A stretch of DNA of 64,000 nt from JAZRZI01 sp045601325 (GCA_045601325.1 JAZRZI010000008.1:28579-92578); one strand, 5' to 3'. Numbered from the stretch's first letter, positions 36,601 through 45,633 are shown. Numbers and translations are program-made. Notes: a model not told the origin generated them from the letters alone.

Positions 36601-39600
36601 GCCTTGATAGAACCATACTGGTCTACCTTGTTTGTCTTCGGTGTGATAACCACCATAGTTAATATTTTCAGCATTAACTGGAGCAAGATGAGTTTCGATA
36701 TAGGCTTTAATAAGTTCACCTTTTGTAATCTTAACACCGTTAATCTTCCCGGCATTATCTTTACTATGCCAACCTTTTGGTAAGAAATCACTTACAAACT
36801 CATTGCTCTTAACAACCCATTCAGTATTGTTTCCATGTGCTTGTAAAATTCTAATTTGACCTTTAGTGATTTCACCATAGCCATATTTAACAAAGAGTTC
36901 TCCACCCTTTCCACCAAGTGTCTTAGTAATTGGGTCTAAAACCATTTGAAGTTTAGACATATCATAAGAAGCAATTTCATTAGAAGTTGCGATTGCTCTA
37001 CTTCTTCTTTCTGGAATTACTCTTCTTACCATTTTTTGTTCATAGGCAAGTAAATCTTTGTTGTATTGCTTTAATGCTTTATAAGTTTCTAAAGATAACT
37101 CTGGTTTACCTAAGTCGCCTCTTAAGAGAACCTCTAATTCTTCAAGGTCTCTCTTGATAGTGTCATCATAGTTCATGATGCTCTTTTCATAGTTTTCTTC
37201 GGTGTAAATCTTATTAGCAGTAGAGATTGCTTCGATAGTTTTATCGGTTGCTTTATAAGTTCCACCATGTCTTTCTAAAGAAGCAAGTAGTTTTGAGAGC
37301 ATATTGATAGTATGGACATCTCTATCTTCTAACTTGTCATAGGTATAGTCGCCTTCCGCTAAATCTTTAATCTTAGAGCGGTTTCTAGATAAGAAGTTGG
37401 TGTAATCCTTTTTAGCCTTAACTTCTTTGATTTGAGACTTAAGGTCATTGTTAATTGACTTAAAGATTTCATATGCTTTAGCAAGTCTTTCATTAGCCTT
37501 TTCTCTAATCTTAGCAATTTGTTCATTCTTCTTTTCAAGAGATAAATCAAATCTCTTTTCGAGTTTAGCAATTCTAGAAAGTTCACTCTTTGCTTTAAGC
37601 AAACCAGTGATAGCCTTAACAAAGTCATCTTTATGTCCTGCTAAGAACTCTTGTCTAACACTTCTATCTGGGTTAAATGAAACAATCTTAGAGTTAGCAA
37701 TATCATCTGCTAATTCACTAATAGCATTTGCAATTTCACTTTCTTTAAGAGTATTAAAATCTTCAAATAGTCTCTTTGCGGTTTCACCTTTAAGGAGTTT
37801 AATTTGATATTCATATCCTTCCTTTTTAGGGAAGATTTTATCCATAATTTGTTTCTTGACAATATCAACAATGTCCTCTGCCTTTTTCATAGATAAAACT
37901 CTCTCATGGTTTAGATCACCATAAGCCTTGATATATCTTGGCTCACTCTCTTTTGGAAGAGACATCATTATTTCATCATTTGCCTTTGCCATTGCGACAG
38001 AAGTCTTGGCAATTTCACTAACATTTATTGATTTTGTTGGTAAAACCTCAATATTTTCAATGTTTTTGAATTTAGAATCGACATATGTAATAGCACTATG
38101 CCACTCACCATCTTCACCATTAACAGCTTTAGAGATAATCATGTATCTATCTCCATCTTTGATTATAGATGAACCTTTGTGCTCTCTAATAAGTTCAAAA
38201 TATTCTTTTATTTGTTCAGTAGAATAATCTTGTTGAATTGCTTTTGCAACGTCTCTATTAACAGTTAATCCACTTGCATTATTTGGCACTTCGATGCCTT
38301 TAGAAACAAACGAACTAATTGGAATAATTGCACCTTGAACAGTGCCATCACTATTGTCAACTGTTCCTAAATAAATAATAGAATCAGTTGCTTGATTGAT
38401 AGTCTTTGGAACTAAAGCACTTCCGCTTCCACTATCTAAAGTCATTGGTAAGTTATAGGTTTCATTAGTGGTAGGATTTGTATAAGAAAGTCTTAAATAA
38501 TCTTTTTGAGGAGTAATTGTGGTATTACCTTTAGAAAGATGATTTTTAATATCGTTCCAAGTATATCCTTCATCAAAAAGTTCATTTAATTGTTTTTCAA
38601 TTAGTCTTGTTTCACTTGATTGAGTGATGTTAAAAGAATCAACAATCTTCTTTGCATAATCTTCTCTTGAAGCAGTAATTTGAGTTCCATACTTAGCATC
38701 TACTTTTGTAGTGTTTGTCATATGAGTAAAGTTATCTGCAAGTGTATTTCCTTGTTCTTGAAGTTCATAAAATCTATCAAGTAAAGGTTTGGTTAATTTG
38801 CCATACTCATTTTCGGTATATCTTCCTTCAACCATTCCTTTGCTATAAGCATCAAGTTGTTTTGAGATAGAATCCATTTCACTAGCAACTTCACTAAGTT
38901 CTTTAGAATATTGCTTATATGCTTTTCTATATTGAGAATAGTCATATTGTTTAAGGAAATTTTCGGTATAGGTTTCTTTACCTTGAATTTTGTATCTTAC
39001 ACCTTCTGCAACACTTTGAGCAACAGCACTCATTGCGGCTGCAGTGATAATTGATTGACCAATCTTTTTGGCGGTCTCCGCTGCTGCACTTTGACTACCA
39101 TATGCTTTTTCAATTGCTTGTTGATCATATGTGACTTGTTTCCACACTGGATCTGCAGCAGTTCTAATACCAGCAGCAACACCTTGAATACCAGCATTAA
39201 CTGCAATTTTAGTAGCATTGGATAAAGCAATACTCCCGGTCTTTCCAAAGACAGCGTTTGCGGCTTTAGCACCAACACCACCACCGGCAAGAGTTTTACC
39301 GGCAACAAAGGTTGTAACACCTTGAATAGCACCATTGATAGCACCATATCCAGCGGCTGCACCATATTCAGCACCTTCATTAAGTGCTGTGTTAACACCT
39401 TGACCAAAACCAGCAATAGTTCCTACCGCTGCTTCTGTTCCTAATACTGCTGCTTGAACACCAGCACTTGAACCACCAGTGACAATACCTAAGATGATAC
39501 TTGGCAACATAGCACCACCGATTTGTTCAATATTTTGTAATGTATTTTTACCAAAGTCTCCCCAATCACTTGAGAAAGAGGCTTCATGTAATTTATTGAT

Positions 39601-40116
39601 ATTAGTTCTACTTGCTACTGCATTCCCGGTATCAGCCCAATCTCTCCAATAGTCTCCACCGTCTGCACCAAAAAAGTCACCACTCATAATGTTAGTTCCA
39701 ATATCTAATTGGTTCATAACATTCATATATTGAGCAGTCCAATCATAATTCATGGCTGCTTTTGCACCTTCGTGGTCTCCAGAGATTGCACCATAAAGGT
39801 AAATCCCGGCATCACCAATTGGATCTAAAATGTATTTAGCAATACCTTCATTGATATTTGAGATAAAGTTACCAACTGAATCCCAAAACCTTTGCCAACC
39901 ATTACGAGATTCTTTGTATTTTTCTTCTTGAGTAACAGTTCTTGGAGCAAGAGGATCACTATAAGAGGTATCGACAACTCTACTATTGTTATCATCAATA
40001 GGATTAACATTGACAGCAGGGTTGACTAAATTACCACCATTAGCATTTAGTTCCTTCTTTTGGCTTAAAAGAGCCTTAAGAAATTCATTTCTTGAATGTT
40101 CGTTTCCTAATGCCAT
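33682..40116 (-). CDS. Giant phage ejection/internal virion-type protein with an ADP-ribosyltransferase-like segment
   Basis: About 2,144 residues from the ATG at 40116, which has an AGGTGA ribosome site 5 nt upstream. The N-terminus is polar; about 190-330 are Gly/Ala-rich hydrophobic stretches (GGAMLPSIILGIVTGG and others) that could enter a membrane. The middle is helical, charged and coiled-coil-like (about 800-1,000). Around 1,600-1,700 the motifs YHVGIRK, GTFVSTSKIQAEEY and ELNKVAWINGDEGQF resemble ART-fold domains of phage proteins. A hydrophobic segment follows near 1,770. Size and place fit a short-tailed-phage ejection protein or polyvalent protein. Confidence 0.65.
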   Translation of the reverse strand: MALGNEHSRNEFLKALLSQKKELNANGGNLVNPAVNVNPIDDNNSRVVDTSYSDPLAPRTVTQEEKYKESRNGWQRFWDSVGNFISNINEGIAKYILDPIGDAGIYLYGAISGDHEGAKAAMNYDWTAQYMNVMNQLDIGTNIMSGDFFGADGGDYWRDWADTGNAVASRTNINKLHEASFSSDWGDFGKNTLQNIEQIGGAMLPSIILGIVTGGSSAGVQAAVLGTEAAVGTIAGFGQGVNTALNEGAEYGAAAGYGAINGAIQGVTTFVAGKTLAGGGVGAKAANAVFGKTGSIALSNATKIAVNAGIQGVAAGIRTAADPVWKQVTYDQQAIEKAYGSQSAAAETAKKIGQSIITAAAMSAVAQSVAEGVRYKIQGKETYTENFLKQYDYSQYRKAYKQYSKELSEVASEMDSISKQLDAYSKGMVEGRYTENEYGKLTKPLLDRFYELQEQGNTLADNFTHMTNTTKVDAKYGTQITASREDYAKKIVDSFNITQSSETRLIEKQLNELFDEGYTWNDIKNHLSKGNTTITPQKDYLRLSYTNPTTNETYNLPMTLDSGSGSALVPKTINQATDSIIYLGTVDNSDGTVQGAIIPISSFVSKGIEVPNNASGLTVNRDVAKAIQQDYSTEQIKEYFELIREHKGSSIIKDGDRYMIISKAVNGEDGEWHSAITYVDSKFKNIENIEVLPTKSINVSEIAKTSVAMAKANDEIMMSLPKESEPRYIKAYGDLNHERVLSMKKAEDIVDIVKKQIMDKIFPKKEGYEYQIKLLKGETAKRLFEDFNTLKESEIANAISELADDIANSKIVSFNPDRSVRQEFLAGHKDDFVKAITGLLKAKSELSRIAKLEKRFDLSLEKKNEQIAKIREKANERLAKAYEIFKSINNDLKSQIKEVKAKKDYTNFLSRNRSKIKDLAEGDYTYDKLEDRDVHTINMLSKLLASLERHGGTYKATDKTIEAISTANKIYTEENYEKSIMNYDDTIKRDLEELEVLLRGDLGKPELSLETYKALKQYNKDLLAYEQKMVRRVIPERRSRAIATSNEIASYDMSKLQMVLDPITKTLGGKGGELFVKYGYGEITKGQIRILQAHGNNTEWVVKSNEFVSDFLPKGWHSKDNAGKINGVKITKGELIKAYIETHLAPVNAENINYGGYHTEDKQGRPVWFYQGEGHLEQLKADIDALMTPETIKLAENLHYKVINEYLQSKFVDFKKESGYVDVDLVKDYSTLHKDSYFQTSIDKRVIGDPSFRYGLKRTEDLSALGVVDIMDEIGDYIKRIGQQIYLKPAVHDFYALLNSKDSNGISVAQHISEKYGRNELKYLTDITDQWIIKNPESQNFITKTTALFMSGYATSKISSPIRSVKNYLSHTTSNIDLAKMVKLSKYGKEVREAAHMLIDEVIPELKYRSASQELLKGNAPTTFSGISGKIQSIVMSPVKFWDKLAMDSGLLDIVNDCLKNGVDVNSVEGKQYVRDMYSLYNMLNVGSTPLHQNLLNDNAITRMTFNVLAGAMRANVASYAVQGSLYHQFHNVDEAQLKADLENALAKYEEAQKVTSKAEEAYNNGLKQLDTLREERDNLLNNKKEQQLGIVNKYNPMEDSYHVGIRKVEDIKTWEEVLALNDEKEGQFAWGDFSREDAQKALESGKITIYSSKEIEQGTFVSTSKIQAEEYAGGQGSKIYSKEIELNKVAWINGDEGQFADTSVEEDINGLIAEARAKVNEQRATNKTLKENLNNAREEEYKANGEAKTQQNKSDGYKQYKFSGGKRIPLNILAKMIINGIAVTAVGMLANFLYGKKKFSEYKAEEILTTVATNSFLNWIPVVGTLTGTVLNGYEIDAPSISMLNDLGQVAHNIYSSIVEGKVSGALLTGLISILEGLTGLPIDEIKKYIYGITKLIDSEAALKFNNIFYASTVNGLTKSYNQYIESGDTKSAQAYLSYMVSEFKGGVTNDQINAELVILSSQGYNAIPRSIPTAYTDDNGNQIQLTAAQITQFKKLYQQSENQVVKVMNTPEYRVATSEEKAKLISSVYNAYYGFAKARAIGSSGSSKLENLLVLTNGNVELAKYISILQKTGSITETKKKSRKELVIDYINKLQMSKQEKVLLMYLAGYSVTGNSQKTLISFLMSKGASHKDALTYVGVKD

Positions 40117-40128
40117 TTTAATCACCTA

Positions 40129-41007
40129 TTAACTAAGTTGTGACCAAGTATTTGTTTTGTCACCATTTCTCTTTAAGGAGTAACGGTGTTCAGCCTTTTC
40201 AAATTCATTTCTACTAACAACTTGCCACCCTTTTGAAGTTCTCTTAATGTAGATTGTGTCACCTTCACCATTTCTTACTCTAACGACACCTTCAATTGCG
40301 AGTGTGCCATCATTAGAGTATTTCATAATATCTTTGACTTCTTCACTATAATGAGAACCAATTGTTGCGGTTGAACCATCAGCTTTAGTGTAAGTTGCAT
40401 ATCTTAAGTCATCTTCATCATAGAAGGTTGGGTTATTAACTTCACTTTGTTGTAATTCATCAGAATAAAGGGCATAGAGACTTCTTAATTGTCTCTTAGA
40501 AGCATCATCAAGAGAATCAAAGTAATCACCACTAAATTGACCATTTTCAATGGTAATACCATATTCTTTTAACACATTGTCAAGTTGTGATGAAGAAGAA
40601 GCAGAACTCATAAGAGTTGCAAGTGATTCAAATTCACTATTTGCAGCTTCTTTTTGTTGATTATCAATAGCAAGAATAGATTGATCGTATTCATTTTGAC
40701 TATCTCTTAAAGCCTTTTGGTATGTGTTTCCAATGCCTAAATTAGCACTCTCACTAATTCCTTGAGTGCCATAGCCATTAGCAACTAAACCATTGTTAGT
40801 GTATTTCATTGCTTGCTGCTTAGCGTTATATGCTTGGACTTCGCCTTTAAGCAATGCTTTATACGATTCATTTTTCAATTTTTCATAATAATCTGGTGTT
40901 TCACTACCACCACTTTGAGGACTAACTTGGTTTTGAGGAGATACACCTGTAAGGTTCTCCTTAAGACTTTCCATGTAAGCGTCTTTTCTTGTTCTTGAAT
41001 CTGCCAT
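40129..41007 (-). CDS. Phage internal/structural protein, unknown function
   Basis: About 292 residues from MADSRTRKDAY, set by an AAAGGAG ribosome site. It is hydrophilic, Ser/Gln/Asn-rich and helical with no membrane segment. It lies between a membrane protein and the giant ejection-type gene, so it may be another ejected internal protein (inference). No family recognised. Confidence 0.6.
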   Translation of the reverse strand: MADSRTRKDAYMESLKENLTGVSPQNQVSPQSGGSETPDYYEKLKNESYKALLKGEVQAYNAKQQAMKYTNNGLVANGYGTQGISESANLGIGNTYQKALRDSQNEYDQSILAIDNQQKEAANSEFESLATLMSSASSSSQLDNVLKEYGITIENGQFSGDYFDSLDDASKRQLRSLYALYSDELQQSEVNNPTFYDEDDLRYATYTKADGSTATIGSHYSEEVKDIMKYSNDGTLAIEGVVRVRNGEGDTIYIKRTSKGWQVVSRNEFEKAEHRYSLKRNGDKTNTWSQLS

Positions 41008-41011
41008 AGTT

Positions 41012-42169
41012 CTATTCTCCTTTGCTATCAATTTCAACTTTGTTGTGTTCTATCATAAGAGGTTCTTGTTCTTGCTCTTCCTCTACGATTTCAGGGGTAA
41101 CAACATTTTTGAGTGCTTCTTCCTTTTCTTTTTCTTCTTGTTCGATTTCTTCATCAACAATTTCTTCATAGGTCTTTGGGAAGAAGTCTTTTTTATAAGA
41201 TGAACGATAAATATCGTGCAAATCGGATTTATCATCTAACATTTCAGCTTCTAACTTGACACTTACAACAGCAGTCATAAAACCACTAAGCAAACCACTT
41301 AAGAATGTAAATAATCTAAATGTGGAATTAAGTGCCGCTTCTCTAACACCTTCTCCAGTTAATTCTTGGATTGTGGCAGCAGCAAAAAGGATAGAAACAA
41401 AAATGTATAAAGAAATCTTGAACCATCTTCTAAAGTTCTTATTCTTTCTTTCTTTATCATTAAGTGTTTTTGCTCTTGATAAGACAGATTTTGCAGTTCC
41501 GTCTCCACTAGCACTTAAATAATAGGTGCAATTATATGTTTCAAGTTGAAAACTTGGATTGTAAACATTGGTAATGATTTGATATTGTTCTTCAGTAATC
41601 TTTCTAAATCTAATTTCTTTGCCACTCTTTTCATCAATTTTTTTGAAAGAACCATGTCTCATATTTTCGATATCTTCGAGTTCGGCATAAGCAATTAAAT
41701 AATGTGCTTGAAGTAAATCAATACCATTATCTACAAGGTAATCTTCTTTGAGCTGTTTAAGTTCTCTAGCCTTAAACCAAGTAAAGAATTGTGAAAAATA
41801 TTGATAGAGTTCACTATGCCTTAATTCATCAATAGAGACATTAAATCTCTTTAAGGCATTTTGGAATAATCCACCTACCTTTTCTCTTTGCTTTTCTTCA
41901 CCGGTAAGTTCACCAATGATGATAGAGGCAACAGAGATGCCAATATTGATCAAAGAAGTAGTTAACCATTTTCTCCAATCAATATTTAAGAAATCAAAGA
42001 AGAATGGAATCCAAGTTAACACTAAGATAACAACAGGCATTAAAATCATTAAAGCCCATGTTAAAAGTTTCTTAGTATTGAGTTTCTCAATTCTTTTGTT
42101 TCTAGACGCTTCTTGCTCTAAGACCTTTTCGGTTTCTTTAGAGACTTGTGGATTATTTTGTTCTGGCAT
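41012..42169 (-). CDS. Phage multi-pass membrane protein with acidic tail, unknown
   Basis: 385 residues. Two membrane segments near 35-55 and 70-90, a soluble middle (about 95-240), then two more segments near 250-300. A very acidic tail follows (about 325-385, rich in Glu). An AGGAG ribosome site precedes it. Not a holin by size. Part of a four-gene membrane cassette between the DGR and the ejection proteins. Confidence 0.62.
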   Translation of the reverse strand: MPEQNNPQVSKETEKVLEQEASRNKRIEKLNTKKLLTWALMILMPVVILVLTWIPFFFDFLNIDWRKWLTTSLINIGISVASIIIGELTGEEKQREKVGGLFQNALKRFNVSIDELRHSELYQYFSQFFTWFKARELKQLKEDYLVDNGIDLLQAHYLIAYAELEDIENMRHGSFKKIDEKSGKEIRFRKITEEQYQIITNVYNPSFQLETYNCTYYLSASGDGTAKSVLSRAKTLNDKERKNKNFRRWFKISLYIFVSILFAAATIQELTGEGVREAALNSTFRLFTFLSGLLSGFMTAVVSVKLEAEMLDDKSDLHDIYRSSYKKDFFPKTYEEIVDEEIEQEEKEKEEALKNVVTPEIVEEEQEQEPLMIEHNKVEIDSKGE

Positions 42170-42178
42170 AACTTTCTC

Positions 42179-42445
42179 CTATTTTTCCATCTTTGCTTTG
42201 TGAATAAACCAAATAGCACCAAAGATAATAAATACTATTAGGACATAAATCATGACCGCCCATTTAGAGCCAAACCATTGAAGGACAGATAACCAACCAT
42301 TAGCAAGTCCAAAACCAACAATTAAGGCAGTGATACCAAAAACTGCAAAGATGAGTGATGATAACAATACCCATTTGCCTTTTTTATTAACCCAAGCCCA
42401 GAATTTGTTAGGTTTTTTGTAGATGTTAACCTTGTTATTTTTCAT
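42179..42445 (-). CDS. Small phage membrane protein, two segments
   Basis: 88 residues. A basic N-terminus is followed by two hydrophobic segments (about 29-50 and 62-82) and a short basic tail. This is a holin-like layout, but no endolysin lies nearby, so a role in the membrane cassette is equally likely. It overlaps the stop/start of the next protein by 1 nt. Confidence 0.6.
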   Translation of the reverse strand: MKNNKVNIYKKPNKFWAWVNKKGKWVLLSSLIFAVFGITALIVGFGLANGWLSVLQWFGSKWAVMIYVLIVFIIFGAIWFIHKAKMEK

Positions 42446-43002
42446 TAGTCGATTGCCTGCTTTCTTGCTTCGAGTTCAGCTTCTTTTTGTGCTTGAACTC
42501 TCTTTGCATTTAATTTTTCTTGTTTGCGAACTTCTCTCTTATCAAGTCCATATTCAGTAACAAGATCCTTATAGAGTTGATACTTAGGTTCAATAAGTCT
42601 TGTTTCGGTTTCATCAATTACCGCACTAGCGATAAGACTAAACCCAATATAGAGAAGGATATAACCTAGTTGACTTGCGATTGATGACAAGAATAACAAT
42701 GCAATCGCCCAACAAATTACGATAATCGCAACATTCCAGAAGGCACTTAATTTTTCAATTAGTTTCTTTTGTTTTGCGATAGAGAAATAAGTCAATAAAG
42801 TGGAGATAATTGTGAATAAGAAACCAAATCCAACAAATACACCATTTCTAGATTGAACAAACCACTCGTCCCAATTTATTCCAACTAGAATTGAAACCGC
42901 AACAGTGGGTGAAGCATAGGTCGCTCCTTTGCAACCAAAACTACCTACTCTTAGCCAGTTTCTTTTATGGAGAGTTGACATCTTTTTTCTTTCTTTAGCC
43001 AT
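42445..43002 (-). CDS. Phage membrane protein with four segments
   Basis: 185 residues. A basic N-terminus is followed by four hydrophobic segments between about 30 and 130 (including GVFVGFGFLFTIISTLLTYF) and then a charged, coiled-coil-like C-terminus with many Lys, Glu and Ala. Function unknown. It is translationally coupled to the 88-residue gene downstream. Confidence 0.6.
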   Translation of the reverse strand: MAKERKKMSTLHKRNWLRVGSFGCKGATYASPTVAVSILVGINWDEWFVQSRNGVFVGFGFLFTIISTLLTYFSIAKQKKLIEKLSAFWNVAIIVICWAIALLFLSSIASQLGYILLYIGFSLIASAVIDETETRLIEPKYQLYKDLVTEYGLDKREVRKQEKLNAKRVQAQKEAELEARKQAID

Positions 43003-43016
43003 ATGTCAAACCCCCT

Positions 43017-43652
43017 TTACTTGTTTCCAAATTTTTTATTTAACTTTTCGGCAACACCACTAGCAACTGCTTCTTTATCGTTATTGACATAAATAAGGAA
43101 CATTTCTTTGATTTCCTTATTTTCACTTGAAAGGAGTGCATTTTGTTGTTCAAGACCTTCCATACGAGTGATTGCTTTGTCTAGAATAACGCCAAGTTTG
43201 TTATTGATTTCAATCACTTGCTCATATTTCTTGTCTGTGATATCAAACTTTTCTTTTGCTTCTTTGAACAACTTATCATTGCAATCTACTTGAACTCTAA
43301 TAGTTCTAGAGAAGTCGATTGCTTCTTTAATGTTTGTTCTATTGACAAGAGCAGGAATCAAGCCTATTAAAGCACCAACGATAGAACCAGCTATTGCACC
43401 AATAGTCGTTCCAGCAACTTGGATATCTTTAATCTCATTGTATTTTGCTTCTAACTCACTAATGATTGTTTGAAGTTTAGATTTCTCTTCTTCATTTAAG
43501 TTTTCATCATTAGCAATCTCTTCTTGTTTTTCAATGAGTTGAGAAGTTTCGTTTGCTTTGTTTTGGTAATAGGCACTAACACTAAAACCGGCAGCAGTTC
43601 CTACTGCACCAAAACCCAGAATGATAAGTGGGATTAAAAATCTTTTCTTCAT
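43017..43652 (-). CDS. Phage membrane and coiled-coil protein
   Basis: 211 residues. An N-terminal hydrophobic segment (about 5-25) is followed by a charged coiled coil (about 35-80), then a Gly/Ala-rich membrane segment near 85-105 (TTIGAIAGSIVGALIG), and a second long coiled coil to the end. It could be a spanin-like or membrane-tethering protein, but no known family was recognised. Confidence 0.6.
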   Translation of the reverse strand: MKKRFLIPLIILGFGAVGTAAGFSVSAYYQNKANETSQLIEKQEEIANDENLNEEEKSKLQTIISELEAKYNEIKDIQVAGTTIGAIAGSIVGALIGLIPALVNRTNIKEAIDFSRTIRVQVDCNDKLFKEAKEKFDITDKKYEQVIEINNKLGVILDKAITRMEGLEQQNALLSSENKEIKEMFLIYVNNDKEAVASGVAEKLNKKFGNK

Positions 43653-43663
43653 TGTGCTACCCC

Positions 43664-44284
43664 CTAGCCTAATAAGGCGGTGATTTCATTGAATAGTGAA
43701 CGATAGTCTTCTAACTCAAGTTTCAAATCATGAGCATCTTGAATTGTTTCAAGTTGAGCATTTGTAACTTCGTGAGAGTTGTTTTTGAGTTTGTAAGCGA
43801 ACAAAAGGAAGTTCCAAAGTCTTTTTGGTAACATTGGTTGATAACCTTGTTTCTTGTTCTCTTCAACATAGTTGAATAAGGACTTATCGTAATTAAGTAA
43901 AATCTTTCTTGCAAGTTCTCTATTGGTGAGAATGTCATGTCTTACGAATTTAGCATCATTACCATAGACAGTAATCATATCTGGAGATTCAGTGACAAAG
44001 TAGATAAGTTTCTTATAAGTCGCAACCTTCGCCCAATCTCCAAATGTGTAGAAAGTGCATTCAACTGTATAACCATTGATTGAGAATGCTCTTAATGTTT
44101 CAGCTTTAGGGTTGTAATGTTTAACAATGACTTTGAAATCAATGTCACCACACTCTTCTAAATAAAGAGAAGAACCTTCAAGTAAGATACATTCAATGTT
44201 ATTAGATGTAATGCCAACAGCATTGAGATTAGCAATTAAATTCGCTACGAATTGGCTATCAACGATTGTTCTAATGTTTTGCAT
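43664..44284 (-). CDS. DGR-linked nucleotidyltransferase-like protein
   Basis: 206 residues. The polymerase-beta-type nucleotidyltransferase signature is present: GSS at 37-39, then DID at 47-49, and a third acidic residue E75 in VECTFYT. This matches the GS-x(n)-DxD pattern with all three carboxylates. The rest is helical. The gene starts 40 bp inside the RT gene with a GGAG ribosome site, so the two are expressed together. Whether it acts on nucleic acid, protein or nucleotides is unknown. Confidence 0.65.
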   Translation of the reverse strand: MQNIRTIVDSQFVANLIANLNAVGITSNNIECILLEGSSLYLEECGDIDFKVIVKHYNPKAETLRAFSINGYTVECTFYTFGDWAKVATYKKLIYFVTESPDMITVYGNDAKFVRHDILTNRELARKILLNYDKSLFNYVEENKKQGYQPMLPKRLWNFLLFAYKLKNNSHEVTNAQLETIQDAHDLKLELEDYRSLFNEITALLG

Positions 44285-45297
44285 AATTTTTTTCTCCTTG
44301 TTAATTGTTTTATTTCATCAAGTGAGATACCCACTTTAGAAATCAATTTAGTGTAGAGATATCTAACATAGTTAGTTGATCTCTTTAACCACCCATAGAG
44401 TGAAATGATAGTTCTTGCTCTTCTTTTGGAATGGTCTTTCATTCTCCAATACAACCTTGCGATTTTATAAAGAGAATCTTTGTTGAGCCTAGTGAATTGC
44501 CTAGTAACTCTATATCCAACACAGTCGATTTCATCACCCTTATCAATGTTTAGAATTTGATAATTTCCTTTGAGTTGAAGTTCTAACTTCTCCCACAAGA
44601 ATTTCCTAATCATCTTGTAGTAGTAATGAACTTTTCTAATGTTGTTCTCGAAGATCCATATGTTATCTACATATCTTATGTAACATTGAACCTTTAAGAC
44701 TTGTTTAATGTAGTAGTCAAATTCTTGTAAATGGAAGTTAGATAACCATTGGCTTGAATTAAGCCCGAGACTAATTCCCTTTCCTTTTCTTCCAACTACT
44801 TTTCCATAAAAGTTCATAAATGCCTTATCACTTACTCTTCTCTCAACTTGATGATAGAGAATTTCTTTGTCTATGCTTTCATAGAACTTTTTGATGTCAC
44901 CTTGCCAGCAATATGAGTAATGCTTTGCCGCCTCTTTAACATATGACAAGCATTTATCTAACCCTCTTCCTTTAACATTCCCAACACAGTAGTAATACAT
45001 TGATTTTTCTATGATTGGTTTAAGTTGAGAAACTAGAAGATAGTCATATGTTTTGTTTGGGAAGAATCGAGATAGAGTGATATTTCTATCTTTCTTGCGA
45101 TCATGAACAACCTTGCTTTGAGTTGGAAGCATTTCTACTGTCTCATTAACAAGATTGGTGTATGCTCTTTCAACAATAGTTGTTAAGTTCTTTTCCACAA
45201 CTGCTTTATAAGGTTTATTAGAAGATGCTTCGATTAAGACATCTCTTATATAATCCTTGTCACAAATCTTTCTGTAGAGGTTCTTGTAAGTTTTCAC
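44245..45297 (-). CDS. DGR reverse transcriptase
   Basis: 350 residues, the normal size for a DGR RT. Visible RT motifs: D134 in DIKKFYESID (motif 3), the DGR-diagnostic LGLNSSQ at 177-183 in place of the group II intron SP-type motif, YVDN at 209-212 (motif 5), and IDCVGYRVTRQFTRLNK (about 257-273, motif 7). The first catalytic Asp of motif 5 is kept but the second is Asn. There is no maturase domain. It should copy the TR transcript with A-to-N errors into cDNA that replaces VR. Confidence 0.92.
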   Translation of the reverse strand: MKTYKNLYRKICDKDYIRDVLIEASSNKPYKAVVEKNLTTIVERAYTNLVNETVEMLPTQSKVVHDRKKDRNITLSRFFPNKTYDYLLVSQLKPIIEKSMYYYCVGNVKGRGLDKCLSYVKEAAKHYSYCWQGDIKKFYESIDKEILYHQVERRVSDKAFMNFYGKVVGRKGKGISLGLNSSQWLSNFHLQEFDYYIKQVLKVQCYIRYVDNIWIFENNIRKVHYYYKMIRKFLWEKLELQLKGNYQILNIDKGDEIDCVGYRVTRQFTRLNKDSLYKIARLYWRMKDHSKRRARTIISLYGWLKRSTNYVRYLYTKLISKVGISLDEIKQLTRRKKLCKTLEQSLIANS

Positions 45298-45456
45298 ATA
45301 TTCCTTTCCAAGATTCTTTGCTAATTCTCATTGGGCTTTCGATATTTCGCTACTTGCCCAATCCGTTTTGAATCTTCTTTTCGCCAAGTGGCAGAGGAGT
45401 TAAATGGCAATATAATTTAAGTTATATTCTAGAGAGATTAACGCCATCGTTAATTA

Positions 45457-45525
45457 GCATAGGCGGAGAGCGTTGTTGTTGTTCCAAGCGTTGTTGAAGT
45501 TGTCATTCCAGTTCGAGTAGAAGAG
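45457..45525 (-). repeat. DGR template repeat (TR)
   Basis: 69 bp, 23 codons in the VR frame, lying in the 336-bp gap between the target and RT genes. On the minus strand it reads mostly AAC codons, four of them consecutive. It aligns to VR with 11 mismatches, every one at a TR adenine, and one 3-nt length difference. The gap (45298-45633) otherwise contains no gene; it is likely transcribed as the TR RNA. Confidence 0.93.
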
Positions 45526-45607
45526 CGAAACCGCCAACCGAACGCCAAGAAGCCATCTAATCCCTTGTTTTTATACCTTTTCTCTTGGTAGTTATTTATT
45601 TATATGC

Positions 45608-45623
45608 AAGGGGTGTTCCCCTT
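45608..45623. other. Hairpin/cruciform just downstream of VR
   Basis: AAGGGG (45608-45613) pairs with CCCCTT (45618-45623) around the 4-nt loop TGTT, about 26 bp past the end of VR. In the Bordetella phage DGR a short-stem, 4-nt-loop hairpin at this place helps target recognition (established for that system). Loop sequence here differs. Confidence 0.6.
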
Positions 45624-45633
45624 ACCAACCCCC

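Noticed and set aside
37359..37807. Open frames opposite and shifted within the giant ejection-type gene
   Set aside because: They are shadows of a continuous 2,144-codon frame with coherent protein features.
44245..45297. Group II intron origin for the reverse transcriptase
   Set aside because: No maturase or endonuclease domain, no intron RNA structure nearby, and the motif-4 SQ plus TR/VR pair indicate a DGR.
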